Part shown: positions 20,179 to 28,802 of the stretch, piece after piece | How positions within the stretch are numbered: the first letter of the stretch is position 1 | How the letters are laid out: every line of letters begins with the position of its first letter | Assembly (NCBI RefSeq): GCF_019443425.1 | Contig: NZ_CP080382.1 | Location: forward strand, 3,596,001-3,660,000 | Direction of reading: 5' to 3' | Source of the DNA: Arthrobacter sp. PAMC25284 | Lineage (GTDB): Bacteria; Actinomycetota; Actinomycetes; Actinomycetales; Micrococcaceae | DNA: 64,000 bases | The notes under the pieces: model-generated | Database searches by the model: none | Seen by the model: only the letters and a program-made list of their open reading frames with translations | What the model was told of the DNA's origin: nothing | Made by a program: the position numbers and the translations under genes

Positions 20179-20979
20179 TTGAAGATCATCGTGCTGGTCA
20201 AGCACGTCCCGGATGCGCAGTTTGATCGCCACATCACCGGTGTCGGGAACACCACGGAGCGTTCCGAAAGTATCCTGTCCGAGCTGGACGAGTATGCGCT
20301 GGAGGCTGCGCTGCAGCTGATCGAAGCGCGCGGCGGCGAGGCTGCCGGCAACAAGGTTATCGCCCTGAGCATGGGACCTGCCGGGGCTGTCAACGCGGTG
20401 AAAAAGTCGCTGCAGATCGGCGCCACGGAAGGGGTCCACCTGACCGACGACGCGCTGGCCGGCTCGGACGCAGCCGCGACCTCGCTCGCGCTGGCCGCCG
20501 CCATCCGGTACCTCAACGCGGAGGCCCCGGCGGACCTGATCCTGACCGGCATGGCGTCCACCGACGGTGAAACCTCCCTCGTCCCGGCCCAGCTGGCAGA
20601 ACGCTTGGGCTTTCCGCAGGTCACCTTCGCTGCGTCGCTGGAGCTCAACGGAGGCACCCTCACGGCCCGCCGCGACGGAGATTCCCACACCGACACCATT
20701 GAGGCGCCGCTGCCCGCCGTCGTATCCGTCACCGACCAGATCAACGATCCCCGGTACCCGAACTTCAAAGGCATCATGGCGGCCAAAAAGAAGACGATCA
20801 CGACGCTGACCCTTGCCGACATCGGCGTGGACCCTGCCCAGGTCGGCCTCTCCGGGTCCTGGACCGTCGTCGACACGGCTGAAGCCCGCCCGCCGCGCAC
20901 CGCCGGCACCATCATCACCGACGAGGGCGACGCCGGCATCCAGCTGGTTGACTTCCTGGCCGCCCAGAAGCTGCTCTAA
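20179..20979 (+). CDS. etfB: Electron transfer flavoprotein beta subunit
   Basis: The beta subunit of the ETF heterodimer takes electrons from acyl-CoA and other dehydrogenases to ETF:quinone oxidoreductase. The start is taken as TTG 20179 (LKIIVLVKHVPDAQ), with GGAAG just upstream; an in-frame GTG at 20167 is the alternative. The family signature is clear: SELDEYALEAAL, then TGMASTDGETSLVPAQLAE, then IMAAKKKTI. It is followed 11 bp later by etfA, the usual operon. Confidence 0.95.
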   Translation: MKIIVLVKHVPDAQFDRHITGVGNTTERSESILSELDEYALEAALQLIEARGGEAAGNKVIALSMGPAGAVNAVKKSLQIGATEGVHLTDDALAGSDAAATSLALAAAIRYLNAEAPADLILTGMASTDGETSLVPAQLAERLGFPQVTFAASLELNGGTLTARRDGDSHTDTIEAPLPAVVSVTDQINDPRYPNFKGIMAAKKKTITTLTLADIGVDPAQVGLSGSWTVVDTAEARPPRTAGTIITDEGDAGIQLVDFLAAQKLL

Positions 20980-20990
20980 GGGGACTACGC

Positions 20991-21944
20991 ATGGCAAAAG
21001 TACTGGTATTTCTCGACAACCCCGGCGCCGTACTGAAGAAGTCCAGCCTGGAGCTGCTCACCATAGCGCGTTCGCTCGGCGAGGCTACCGTGGCGGTTAA
21101 CGGTGAGCTGCACGGCGACGCCCAAGCATCCCTGGCCAGCTACGGCGCCCAGGGTCTGTACCGGCCCTCCGCCGGCAGCCTGGACGACTACCTTGTCGGC
21201 CCTAAAGCGGCATTTCTTGCCGCGGCCGCCGCGGCATCGGAAGCATCCGTGATCCTGACGGAAAACTCATCCGAGGGCAAGGAGATTGCCGCCCGGCTGG
21301 GCATCCGGCTTGGCGCCGGCGTCATCACCGACGTCGTGGCGGTGGACCCGGATGGGACCGCACACAAATCCGTGCTCGCCGGTTCCTACGTCACCACGGC
21401 ACGGGCGACGACGCCGGTGGCCGTACTGACGGTCAAATCCAACAGCATCACCCCGGAGCCTGCCGTGACCGCCACGGCGCCGGCGACGATCATGGTCGAC
21501 CTTCCTGCCGACGCCACGGCGGCGTCAGCCAGGGTCACCGCCCGCAGCGAAAAAGCTGCCAGCGGCCGGCCGGACCTGGCCGACGCGCGGATTGTCGTGG
21601 CAGGCGGACGTGGCGTGGACGGAAACTTCGGCCCGGTCGAGGAACTTGCCGATCTGCTGGGCGCAGCCGTCGGAGCCTCCCGGGCCGCCACCGATGCTGG
21701 CTGGATCGGCCACGATGCGCAGATCGGACAAACCGGGAAGACCGTATCGCCGCAGCTTTACATCTCCGCCGGCATCTCCGGCGCCATCCAGCAGAAAGCC
21801 GGGATGCAGACTGCAAAGGTGATCGTGGCGGTTAACAAGGACGCTGAATCTCCGGTCTTCGAGATCGCCGATTTCGGCATTGTCGGGGACCTCTTCCAGG
21901 TCCTGCCGCAGGCGGCCGAAGAAATCAAGAAACGCCGGGGCTGA
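20991..21944 (+). CDS. etfA: Electron transfer flavoprotein alpha subunit
   Basis: The 317-residue alpha subunit carries FAD. The N-terminal domain begins KVLVFLDNPGAVLKKSSLEL. The C-terminal FAD-binding domain contains VAGGRGVDGNFGPVEELA, DAGWIGHDAQIGQTGKTVSP and AGISGAIQQKAGMQ, the ETF-alpha signature. It ends 4 bp before the PIG-L gene, so the three genes are probably one transcript. Confidence 0.96.
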   Translation: MAKVLVFLDNPGAVLKKSSLELLTIARSLGEATVAVNGELHGDAQASLASYGAQGLYRPSAGSLDDYLVGPKAAFLAAAAAASEASVILTENSSEGKEIAARLGIRLGAGVITDVVAVDPDGTAHKSVLAGSYVTTARATTPVAVLTVKSNSITPEPAVTATAPATIMVDLPADATAASARVTARSEKAASGRPDLADARIVVAGGRGVDGNFGPVEELADLLGAAVGASRAATDAGWIGHDAQIGQTGKTVSPQLYISAGISGAIQQKAGMQTAKVIVAVNKDAESPVFEIADFGIVGDLFQVLPQAAEEIKKRRG

Positions 21945-21948
21945 TCCC

Positions 21949-22728
21949 ATGAGCATTGGCGCCGGCCGGCCGCAGAGCCCGTTTGATCCGGAAACGTCCC
22001 GGATTGAACGGGTCCTCTGCTTCACGGCGCACCCCGACGACATTGATTTTGGAGCTGCGGGCACCATCGCGGCCTGGACCGCCGCCGGCGTGCAGGTCAG
22101 CTACTGCATCATGACCGACGGCGACGCCGGCGGCTTCGATCCGGGGCAGCGCGATGAAATCGCGCTGCTGCGGATCGCCGAGCAGAAACGTGCCGCCGCC
22201 CTCGTTGGTGTCACGGACATCCACTATCTGCACCAGCGTGACGGCTACCTTGAGGCCTCGCATGAGGTGATCCGCGAGGTGGTGCGGCTGATCCGCGGGC
22301 TGCGGCCCGACATCGTGGTCTCCATGCACCCCGAACGCAACTGGAACCGGATCCAGAAGAGCCACCCGGACCACCTCGCCGTGGGGGAGGCCGTGACCCG
22401 GGCCGTATATCCGGCGCTGGAGAACCCGTTCGCGTACCCGGAACTCGCCGATGCCGGCCTGGCCGCCTACAAACTGCCGTGGCTATGGCTCTTCGCCGGA
22501 CCGGACGAGCGCGAGAACCACTTCGTCGACGTCACCGACCATATCGACAGCAAGCTCGAAGCGATCCACATCCATGTCAGCCAGCATCCCGACGTGGACG
22601 CCATGGAGCGCACCGTGCGGGGTCTCATGCTGAAGACTGGACGCCGGGCAGGGCTTCCCGCCGGCCGCAGCGCCGAGGCTTTCCACGTGGTGGCGGTCAA
22701 CGGGCCCGCAACGATCGCCGGATTTTAA
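21949..22728 (+). CDS. PIG-L family N-acetylglucosaminyl deacetylase-like protein
   Basis: The 259-residue zinc hydrolase starts at ATG 21949. Metal-binding motifs AHPDDIDFG near the N-terminus and SHPDHLAVGEAV further in match the MshB/PIG-L/BshB family, which removes acetyl groups from N-acetylglucosamine conjugates. Mycothiol-related activity is possible, but the substrate cannot be assigned from sequence. It is transcribed with etfBA. Confidence 0.9.
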   Translation: MSIGAGRPQSPFDPETSRIERVLCFTAHPDDIDFGAAGTIAAWTAAGVQVSYCIMTDGDAGGFDPGQRDEIALLRIAEQKRAAALVGVTDIHYLHQRDGYLEASHEVIREVVRLIRGLRPDIVVSMHPERNWNRIQKSHPDHLAVGEAVTRAVYPALENPFAYPELADAGLAAYKLPWLWLFAGPDERENHFVDVTDHIDSKLEAIHIHVSQHPDVDAMERTVRGLMLKTGRRAGLPAGRSAEAFHVVAVNGPATIAGF

Positions 22729-22735
22729 CGCCCGC

Positions 22736-22812
22736 GAAGCCGCGCAGGCCGCGGAACCCCACCCGGCAGGGAAGGGAACCGGCGGCCTGCGCGGCTTCTG
22801 AAGTTAATTTTT
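22736..22812 (+). terminator. Terminator of the etfBA–PIG-L operon
   Basis: Perfect 17-bp arms at 22736–22752 and 22782–22798 (GAAGCCGCGCAGGCCGC and its complement) enclose a 29-nt loop. AATTTTT follows at 22806–22812. Confidence 0.8.
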
Positions 22813-22837
22813 GGGTCGGCGCCCTTCGGCGCCGACC
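22813..22837. terminator. Short perfect hairpin between convergent transcripts
   Basis: GGGTCGGCGCC / GGCGCCGACCC encloses a very short loop, 7 bp downstream of the minus-strand anti-sigma stop. It probably terminates the sigma/anti-sigma message. Confidence 0.65.
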
Positions 22838-22843
22838 CGGGCG

Positions 22844-23740
22844 TCAGACCCCGAGCGGTGCCGCGGCGACGGTCGGCAGCGTCGGTGAGGCCGAGCCGCC
22901 CGCAGGTTCCACGGTAATCCCCAGAGCCGCGGCCGAACCGATGCCCTGGACAACGGCAGGTTTGGACAGCGCTTCGGCGTCCATCAGGCCCTGCGACACG
23001 GGTGCCGTACCGTCCTTGGGGATCAGCCACATTTGATAGACCTTGCCGGCGGGAGGCGCCGGGACGTCGTTCATCTCGACGACGGCAGCGTCCCTGGAAG
23101 CAGAGATGGACACGGTGGCGGTGCCGCCGCCGATGACCTGGACCGTGGCCTTGCGGATGTCAGCTGCCGCCATCACCTGGTTGAACGGATCGTTTTGGTT
23201 AGCCACGAAGGCGCCGACTCCCACTCCGCCCACGGCGATAATGGCAGCGGCAGCAATGCCGACCAGCCAGCTCCGCACGCCCTGGGGACGGCGCCGTTCC
23301 TCACGGCGCTGGCGGGCAGCACCGAGTTCGTCCCCGGCCGCAGGCTCCTGCAGACTCCGGTCGGGCTCAGCGTCACTGGGCGGCAGCGCAGGCACCGCGG
23401 AGAGCATTCCGGGGGCAGCGCCGTCACGTCCGGTCTCTGAGGGCGCCGGCAGCGAGGCCATGATCCGTTCCAGGAGCCCCGCAGGAGGTTCTTCCTCCAC
23501 CATGAAGCCGGTGGCCAGGGCTTCCCCGGTCTGGCGGACGCGTTCAGCGAAGGCCAAGCGTTCGGCCGGCGGCGCCGCATCGAGGTGGGCCTCAATGGCG
23601 TCCCGTTCGGCGTCGTCGACGGCATTGAGGGCATAGATTTCGGCAAGGTCAACGAGCCGGCCCGAGGCGAGGTCCGTCGCGATATCAAGAGCGAAGGGGC
23701 CCGGGACCCGAGCGTTGTCCTGTGGATTTGTGTCAGTCAT
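22844..23740 (-). CDS. rskA: Anti-sigma-K-type factor (RskA family)
   Basis: The 298-residue membrane anti-sigma factor has an N-terminal sigma-binding helical domain (DLAEIYALNAVDDAERDAIE). A variable cytoplasmic linker and one transmembrane helix (SWLVGIAAAAIIAVGGVGVG) follow. The extracytoplasmic RskA domain has VEMNDVPAPPAGKVYQMWLI. The start codon lies 1 bp after the sigma gene stop, so the pair is translationally coupled. By family knowledge it holds the ECF sigma factor inactive until proteolysis. Confidence 0.92.
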   Translation of the reverse strand: MTDTNPQDNARVPGPFALDIATDLASGRLVDLAEIYALNAVDDAERDAIEAHLDAAPPAERLAFAERVRQTGEALATGFMVEEEPPAGLLERIMASLPAPSETGRDGAAPGMLSAVPALPPSDAEPDRSLQEPAAGDELGAARQRREERRRPQGVRSWLVGIAAAAIIAVGGVGVGAFVANQNDPFNQVMAAADIRKATVQVIGGGTATVSISASRDAAVVEMNDVPAPPAGKVYQMWLIPKDGTAPVSQGLMDAEALSKPAVVQGIGSAAALGITVEPAGGSASPTLPTVAAAPLGV

Positions 23741-23741
23741 C

Positions 23742-24347
23742 TCAGTTCACCCCCAAGCAGGTCTTGAGTCGTATTAAGCCGTCGCGGATGCGGGACTTGA
23801 TGGTGGGAACAGCCGCGTTCAACTTCTCGGCAACTTCCCGGTAGGTGAGGCCGCCGTAGTAGGCGAGCCGCACTGATTCCTGTTGTGTGTCCGTCAGCGT
23901 GCCAAGACATCTCACAACCGCCTCGGCTTCGAGCCGGCTGGAGACCTCGTCGGAGACGGAATCATGGTCGATCTCCTGGCTGCTGGCGCCATATTTGGCC
24001 TCGCGGTCCGTGGAGGACTGGGAGGACCGCACTTTGTCCACGGCCCTGCGGTGCGAAATCGTCATGAGCCAGGCGAGCGGGGTGCCCGCTTCAGGATTGA
24101 ATTTTGATGCGTTCTGCCAGACCTGGAGGAAAACCTCCTGCGTTGTGTCCTCGCTGAGCTCCGCGTCGATGAGTACGCGCCGCGCCATGCCAAAAACCCG
24201 TCGTGAGGTGAGTCCGTAGAACTCCGCAAACGCGGCCTGGTCGCCGTGAGCGATCTGGGCCAGCAGGCTGCCGAGTCTTCGGTTGACGTCGGCTGAGGTA
24301 CCCGGGGCAGCGGTGGCCCCGGGGTTGGGAGCATTGGGAGTTTCCAT
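23742..24347 (-). CDS. sigK: ECF RNA polymerase sigma factor, SigK-like
   Basis: The start is taken at ATG 24347 (METPNAPNPG); in-frame codons continue upstream, but none makes a better start. Region 2 (AFAEFYGLTSRRVFGMARRV, then FLQVWQNASKFNPE) and region 4 (ESVRLAYYGGLTYREVAEKL, then IRDGLIRLK) are complete, for 201 residues. A coupled rskA gene supports the SigK-type assignment. The regulon cannot be read from this window. Confidence 0.92.
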   Translation of the reverse strand: METPNAPNPGATAAPGTSADVNRRLGSLLAQIAHGDQAAFAEFYGLTSRRVFGMARRVLIDAELSEDTTQEVFLQVWQNASKFNPEAGTPLAWLMTISHRRAVDKVRSSQSSTDREAKYGASSQEIDHDSVSDEVSSRLEAEAVVRCLGTLTDTQQESVRLAYYGGLTYREVAEKLNAAVPTIKSRIRDGLIRLKTCLGVN

Positions 24348-24584
24348 CACTTCCAAGCATATGCTCCCTGCCACCGATCCACGGGCAGGACGGGAGGAAC
24401 ACAAGACTTGATTGCCCAATGTTGGCCATCCTGGGCGTCTGTGCGCCTGAAGTGTTGTCACTTTCGGCTCCTCGCTCCTTTTGCCGCTCGTGTCCCGCCG
24501 GCCCGAACCGGCCTGCAAAAGTAATTCGCGGCAGCAGCGTGGCCGGATGGGCGGACGCCGGGCAAACTTCGGCGGGCTGCCGCG

Positions 24585-25052
24585 CTAGAGCTTCGCGCCG
24601 GTAAACCCGTTCTGCCGCCAGGCCTCATAAACCGCTATCGACGCGGCATTGGCGAGGTTCAGTGAGCGCAGGGACGGCAGCATCGGCAACCGGACGCGGG
24701 ACGTCACGTGGGAATCGTGTTTCAGTTCCTCGGGCAGGCCCTCCGATTCGCAGCCGAACAGCAGCACATCGCCGGGAAGATAGCTGATGTCCGTGTACGA
24801 AGCTTCGCCGTCGGAAGTGAAAGCGAAAACGCGCTCCGGGTTCAGTGCCTCCCAGGCCGCGTCGATGTCCGGATGGACCGTTACGACGGCGAGGTCGTGA
24901 TAGTCCAGTCCGGCACGTCGGAGTTTGGCGTCGGAGAAATCGAAACCCAAGGGCTCCACCAAGTGCAATTCGGCGCCGGTGATGGCGGCCAGGCGGATAG
25001 CGTTGCCGGTGTTGCCGGGGATTTCGGGGGCGTGGAAGAGGATGCGGAACAC
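24585..25052 (-). CDS. trmL: tRNA (cytidine/uridine-34 2'-O)-methyltransferase TrmL (SpoU superfamily)
   Basis: The 155-residue single-domain SPOUT methyltransferase is the usual TrmL size. The three SpoU motifs are present: PGNTGNAIRLA, LFGCESEGLP and RSLNLANAASIAVYEAW. It methylates the wobble base of some leucine tRNAs in known members. The GTG start at 25052 is preceded closely by GGGAG. It is not obviously in an operon: 63 bp separate it from the J-domain gene upstream. Confidence 0.92.
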   Translation of the reverse strand: MFRILFHAPEIPGNTGNAIRLAAITGAELHLVEPLGFDFSDAKLRRAGLDYHDLAVVTVHPDIDAAWEALNPERVFAFTSDGEASYTDISYLPGDVLLFGCESEGLPEELKHDSHVTSRVRLPMLPSLRSLNLANAASIAVYEAWRQNGFTGAKL

Positions 25053-25115
25053 GCTCCCATCCTAGCGAGCCGGCGGCATCCGGTCCGCCACCGGGCAACG
25101 CGGGATCCGGCGCCG

Positions 25116-26108
25116 CTAGTGCATTCCGCGCAGGAGCCGGGCGACGACGGGAACGATGACCGTGTTGGGGGCGGGGCCGGAGCTCAGAAACTGCTTGAGC
25201 CCGCGCACCATCCCGGCGGCATTAAGAACCCGGATGGTGTCCTGGCTTCCGACCCGTCCGCTGCCTGAGCGCCGGTGATCGTCGATGACCGGCTGGTGAA
25301 GGTTGCCGTCCGTGCTGTGGATCACAGTCCAGCCCGTGACGTTGAGCTCCGGAAAGATGTCCTGCATCCGGCGCACGCTGCTCGCCAGCTGCGGCGGGGC
25401 AATGGAGCGCCCGCCGTGGGTCAGGGTGCTGCCGTTCCAGGCGTACGCTCCCGGCGGCAGGAGCATCGACCCAATGAGCGCCAACCGGTAGCCGGACAAC
25501 AGTGCATGGTCGATGTGGCTGTTGTCCGCCGGTGATTGCAGTCCGTTGATCAGCCGGGCGGCGGGAATCGCCGGCAGGATTTGCCGGCTGATCAGTTGCA
25601 CTGTCCGCAATTCGCGCTGGATTCGGGCCTCGGCTCCGAAAATGCCGCGCTTCCGGGGCATGCCGTGGACCTGCTGCCGGGCCAGCCCCGCCGGAATTAA
25701 CGGCACCTCGCCGCTGCGCGTGACGTCCTCGAAGGACGGCACATAAACGGGCGCGTCGGCTGCCGTGTTCCGGGGCGTATTGGGACGGCGGACATGGGCG
25801 GAGGCATGGCTGCCGGCCGCCGGGGCATCGAAACGGGCGCCCTCGTCGTCGGCGGATTCGCCGGAGCTGGGGGCACGCGCGCCGCGGCCGGCGGACGCCG
25901 TGCCGTAGGAACGGTCGTAGTCGGCGCGGCGCTTGGCATCGATCAGGGTCTCGTAAGCGAGCGTCACCCGCCGGAAGGCGGCCGGATCGCCGCCGTGATC
26001 CGGGTGCGCCTTCCGGGCAGCCTTGCGGTAGGCCACCTTGATTTCCTTCTCTGTCGCCGTCACGGGGATCCTGAGGACCTGGTAGTGAGAGCCGTTGCCC
26101 TGGGTCAA
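25116..26108 (-). CDS. J-domain protein with uncharacterised C-terminal domain
   Basis: The TTG start at 26108 has AAGGA 7 bp upstream. The 330-residue protein opens with a J domain (SHYQVLRIPVTATEKEIKVA, HPD motif in KAHPDHGGD), so it should stimulate an Hsp70. There is no Gly/Phe region or DnaJ zinc finger. After a disordered linker, the C-terminal half (about residues 150–330) ends in a segment containing GYRLALIGSMLLPPGAYAWN and SSVRRMQDIFPELNVTGWTV. I do not recognise this as a named domain. It could target Hsp70 to a specific client. Confidence 0.85.
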   Translation of the reverse strand: MTQGNGSHYQVLRIPVTATEKEIKVAYRKAARKAHPDHGGDPAAFRRVTLAYETLIDAKRRADYDRSYGTASAGRGARAPSSGESADDEGARFDAPAAGSHASAHVRRPNTPRNTAADAPVYVPSFEDVTRSGEVPLIPAGLARQQVHGMPRKRGIFGAEARIQRELRTVQLISRQILPAIPAARLINGLQSPADNSHIDHALLSGYRLALIGSMLLPPGAYAWNGSTLTHGGRSIAPPQLASSVRRMQDIFPELNVTGWTVIHSTDGNLHQPVIDDHRRSGSGRVGSQDTIRVLNAAGMVRGLKQFLSSGPAPNTVIVPVVARLLRGMH

Positions 26109-26230
26109 GCAAAAATCCTTAAGTCGATGCTGCCGGTCTGTACCGGTCGGTCCGGTCAGTTTAACCGTCTGCCAGGACCAACGACCGTGCCTGCGCCGAT
26201 GGTTCCGCCGGCGTCTGGGCGGCGCCGGGG

Positions 26231-26644
26231 TCAGCGCTCCCGCCGCGGGGACAGCCTGTTAAGGGCCAGAGCCCCGACCAATAGCCCGAAGTCACGCAGC
26301 GCGACGTCGTAAAAACCGCCAAGCACAAGAAGGTTAATGATGATGCCCAGCAGCCAGGCAGCCACCACGATCGAACCGAACCGGGGCCGGAATGCGACGG
26401 CGAGGCCCGCCAGGATCTCCACGGCACCCACAACATACATGATGCTCTGGGCCGGCAGCGGCACCAGCGACGTGATTGCCGGGGCGAGGTAGACGGTCCA
26501 GTCGGTGAGCAGGTTGGTGAACTTGTCCAGCCCGAAAATGATGGGTGCCACGGTGAAGACGGTCCGCAACAGCAGGAAGGCCTGGTGTTGCTGGAGTGCG
26601 GACGGCGCGTGTGCTGGTGCGGTGACGCTGGCTGGGGATTTCAT
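26231..26644 (-). CDS. DoxX family membrane protein
   Basis: The 137-residue protein starts at ATG 26644 with an AGGAG Shine-Dalgarno sequence 7 bp upstream. Four hydrophobic helices are visible, including LLRTVFTVAPIIFGLDKFTN (the conserved DoxX Arg and Asp/Lys are present) and VVGAVEILAGLAVAF. Family members lie in redox-stress membrane complexes or thiosulfate:quinone oxidoreductase. It is divergent from the SufR-like regulator at 26735, with a dyad-rich intergenic region between them. Confidence 0.88.
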   Translation of the reverse strand: MKSPASVTAPAHAPSALQQHQAFLLLRTVFTVAPIIFGLDKFTNLLTDWTVYLAPAITSLVPLPAQSIMYVVGAVEILAGLAVAFRPRFGSIVVAAWLLGIIINLLVLGGFYDVALRDFGLLVGALALNRLSPRRER

Positions 26645-26653
26645 GGTCGGCTC

Positions 26654-26684
26654 CTTCTAAAAGATGGTCCTCTAATTTTAGAAG
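26654..26684. promoter_or_regulatory. Candidate operator: inverted repeat upstream of doxX
   Basis: CTTCTAAAA (26654–26662) and TTTTAGAAG (26676–26684) are perfect arms around a 13-bp spacer. An inner dyad TCTAA-TT-TTAGA spans 26671–26682. It lies 10–40 bp upstream of the doxX start, and the AT-rich content stands out against the GC-rich surroundings. Confidence 0.6.
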
Positions 26685-26710
26685 CGCTTGAGACATTAAG
26701 CAATGGATCT

Positions 26711-26720
26711 TGTTTTTAGA
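26711..26720 (-). promoter_or_regulatory. Candidate operator half-site TCTAAAAACA before the SufR-like regulator
   Basis: The exact 10-mer TCTAAAAACA (minus strand here) lies 15 bp upstream of the regulator start. It recurs on the plus strand at 30077–30086, upstream of the FAD oxidoreductase. Confidence 0.5.
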
Positions 26721-26734
26721 GTTACGATGAATCT

Positions 26735-27460
26735 ATGAACACACTTCCCTGGCGCCGCCGGGTCGCGGCCATTGCGTCCCTGGGGGATGAAAACCGCCGG
26801 AAGCTATTTGACTTCGTCCGCTCGGCCGGGGACGCCGTGAGCCGGGACGACGCCGCCCGAGCCGTTGGCCTGGCCAGAAGCACGGCGTCCTTCCATCTGG
26901 ACCGGCTGGTCCATGACGGGGTGCTCTTGGTCGAGTTCCGAAAGCTGGGCGGCCGGGACGGGCCGGGTTCGGGCCGGCCGGCCAAGCTCTATCGGGCGGC
27001 CGTTCGTGAGGTGGGGGCCTCCGTCCCGGACCGGAACTACGATTTGGCCGCTGACCTGCTGGTCTCCGCCGTTGAAGCGTCAATGGCGGAGGGCGGGTCT
27101 GCCCGTGAGGTGCTGCTCCGGACCGCATACGCCCGGGGGTACGAGGCCGGCCGGACCCGGGCTGACGCGGCCGGTCCGGCCGCGGGCGCCGGTTTCGCAG
27201 AGCTGCTTGCAGCGGAAGGCTACCGGCCAGAGGATGACGGCGCCGGCGGCCTGCTCCTGCTGAACTGTCCCTTCGACCGCATCGCCTCCGGCCATGCCGG
27301 GGTGGTGTGTGCCATGAACGGCGCCTTTCTGGGCGGGGCCGCCGCAGGCTGCGGCATCGCACGCGAACGGGTGGAGGCGCTGGACATCGAGGATTTCAAA
27401 GCGCAGGGAGCCGCGCAGCAGGGACAATGCTGTGCCCGGATCAGACCGCCCGGAGCCTGA
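26735..27460 (+). CDS. SufR/ArsR-like winged-helix regulator with C-terminal cysteine (Fe-S type) motif
   Basis: The 241-residue protein has an N-terminal winged helix (GDENRRKLFDFVRSAG, then GLARSTASFHLDRLV with a PGSGRPAKLYR wing). The C-terminal domain has cysteines in the order NCPF, VVCAMN, GCGI and CC. This layout matches SufR-type regulators that bind an Fe-S cluster. A cysteine desulfurase gene follows 111 bp downstream, and DoxX is divergent. Autoregulation through the TCTAAAA dyads is likely. Cluster binding is inferred, not proven; the Cys residues could instead hold a metal. Confidence 0.8.
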   Translation: MNTLPWRRRVAAIASLGDENRRKLFDFVRSAGDAVSRDDAARAVGLARSTASFHLDRLVHDGVLLVEFRKLGGRDGPGSGRPAKLYRAAVREVGASVPDRNYDLAADLLVSAVEASMAEGGSAREVLLRTAYARGYEAGRTRADAAGPAAGAGFAELLAAEGYRPEDDGAGGLLLLNCPFDRIASGHAGVVCAMNGAFLGGAAAGCGIARERVEALDIEDFKAQGAAQQGQCCARIRPPGA

Positions 27461-27571
27461 CCCGGCCATGTCTGCCGGCGGACAGGAGACTTGCCGCCGC
27501 CTCGCCTGTGGGGGCGTCCGGTGGTCCCGTGGAGGATCCTTCCCGGAGGCTGCTGCGGGTAGAATTGGCCT

Positions 27572-28802
27572 GTGCCTGTCTACCTGGATCATGCCGCCAC
27601 CACGCCCCTCGCCCCCGAAGCCCTGGCTGCGCTGACCCGTGAACTTTCCCGGACCGGGAACCCCTCGTCACTGCACGGCTCGGGGCCGCCGTGCCCGGCG
27701 GGCCGTTGAGGATGCCCGTGAGGCCCTGGCTGCGGCTGCCGGAGCCCATCCCTCGGAAGTGATCTTCACCTCCGGCGGTACGGAAGCCGACAACCTTGCC
27801 GTCAAGGGCCTCTATTGGGCCCGCCGCGCCGCGGACCCGGCCCGCACCCGCATCCTGTGTTCCGCCGTCGAGCACCATGCCGTCCTGGACACGGTGGAAT
27901 GGCTGGAACGGCACGAAGGCGCCGACGTCTGCTGGCTGCCCGTGGACGCGGACGGTGTGCTGGATTTGGCTGCGCTCGAGGCGGAACTCGCCCGGGACCC
28001 GGCCTCGATCGCCCTCGCAACGGTCATGTGGGCCAACAACGAGGTCGGCACCATCCAGCCTGTTGCCCGGATCGTGGAACTGGCTCACAGTGCCGGTGTG
28101 CCGGTTCACTCCGATGCCGTCCAGGCCTTTGGCTCGATTCCGGTGGATTTCCGCGCTGCCGGACTCGACGCGATGTCCATCTCCGGGCACAAGATCGGCG
28201 GTCCCGTCGGCGTCGGGGCGCTGATCCTGGGCCGCGCCGTGACGTTGACCCCGGTCCAGCACGGCGGGGGGCAGGAACGTGACGTCCGGTCCGGCACGCT
28301 GGACACCGCCTCCATCGCCGCCTTCGCGGCGGCCGCCGATGCTGCCGCCGCCAAGCTTTCGGAAGAAGCGGACCGGATCGGCGCGCTGCGGGACCATCTC
28401 ATTGACGGCGTCCGCGCAGCGGTTCCCGACGCCGTGCTGCGCGGGGCACCTTCTGCCGGACGGCTCCCCGGCAACGCGCACTTCACCTTCCCCGGCTGTG
28501 AGGGCGACTCGCTGCTGTTCCTGCTGGACCTGGCCGGGGTGGAGTCCTCCACCGGCTCGGCCTGCACCGCGGGGGTTCCACGGCCCTCCCATGTGCTCCT
28601 GGCGATGGGGCTGGACGAGGATACCGCCAGGGGCGCCCAGCGCTTCAGCCTGGGACACACCTCCACCGGCGCCGACGTCGATGCCCTGCTCACGGCACTT
28701 CCGGGAGCCTGCTCCCGGGCGCGCCAAGCCGGCATGGCAGGGCATGAGTCCAGCATCCAGACGGCCGGCACCGTGGCCCGTCAGGCCTCCGCCAGGAGCT
28801 GA
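27572..28802 (+). CDS. Cysteine desulfurase (NifS/IscS family), frame interrupted
   Basis: This PLP enzyme supplies persulfide sulfur, here probably to MnmA for tRNA thiolation and to Fe-S assembly. The GTG start at 27572 gives [17 protein letters not shown]. The frame breaks at GGGGCC 27682–27687, and skipping one G gives [20 protein letters not shown]. The PLP Lys lies in [14 protein letters not shown]. The catalytic Cys loop is [13 protein letters not shown], an SSGSACT-like pattern. The corrected length of about 409 residues is normal. The last 22 bp overlap the convergent oxidoreductase. The assignment to the mnmA-linked type is by context. Confidence 0.92.
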
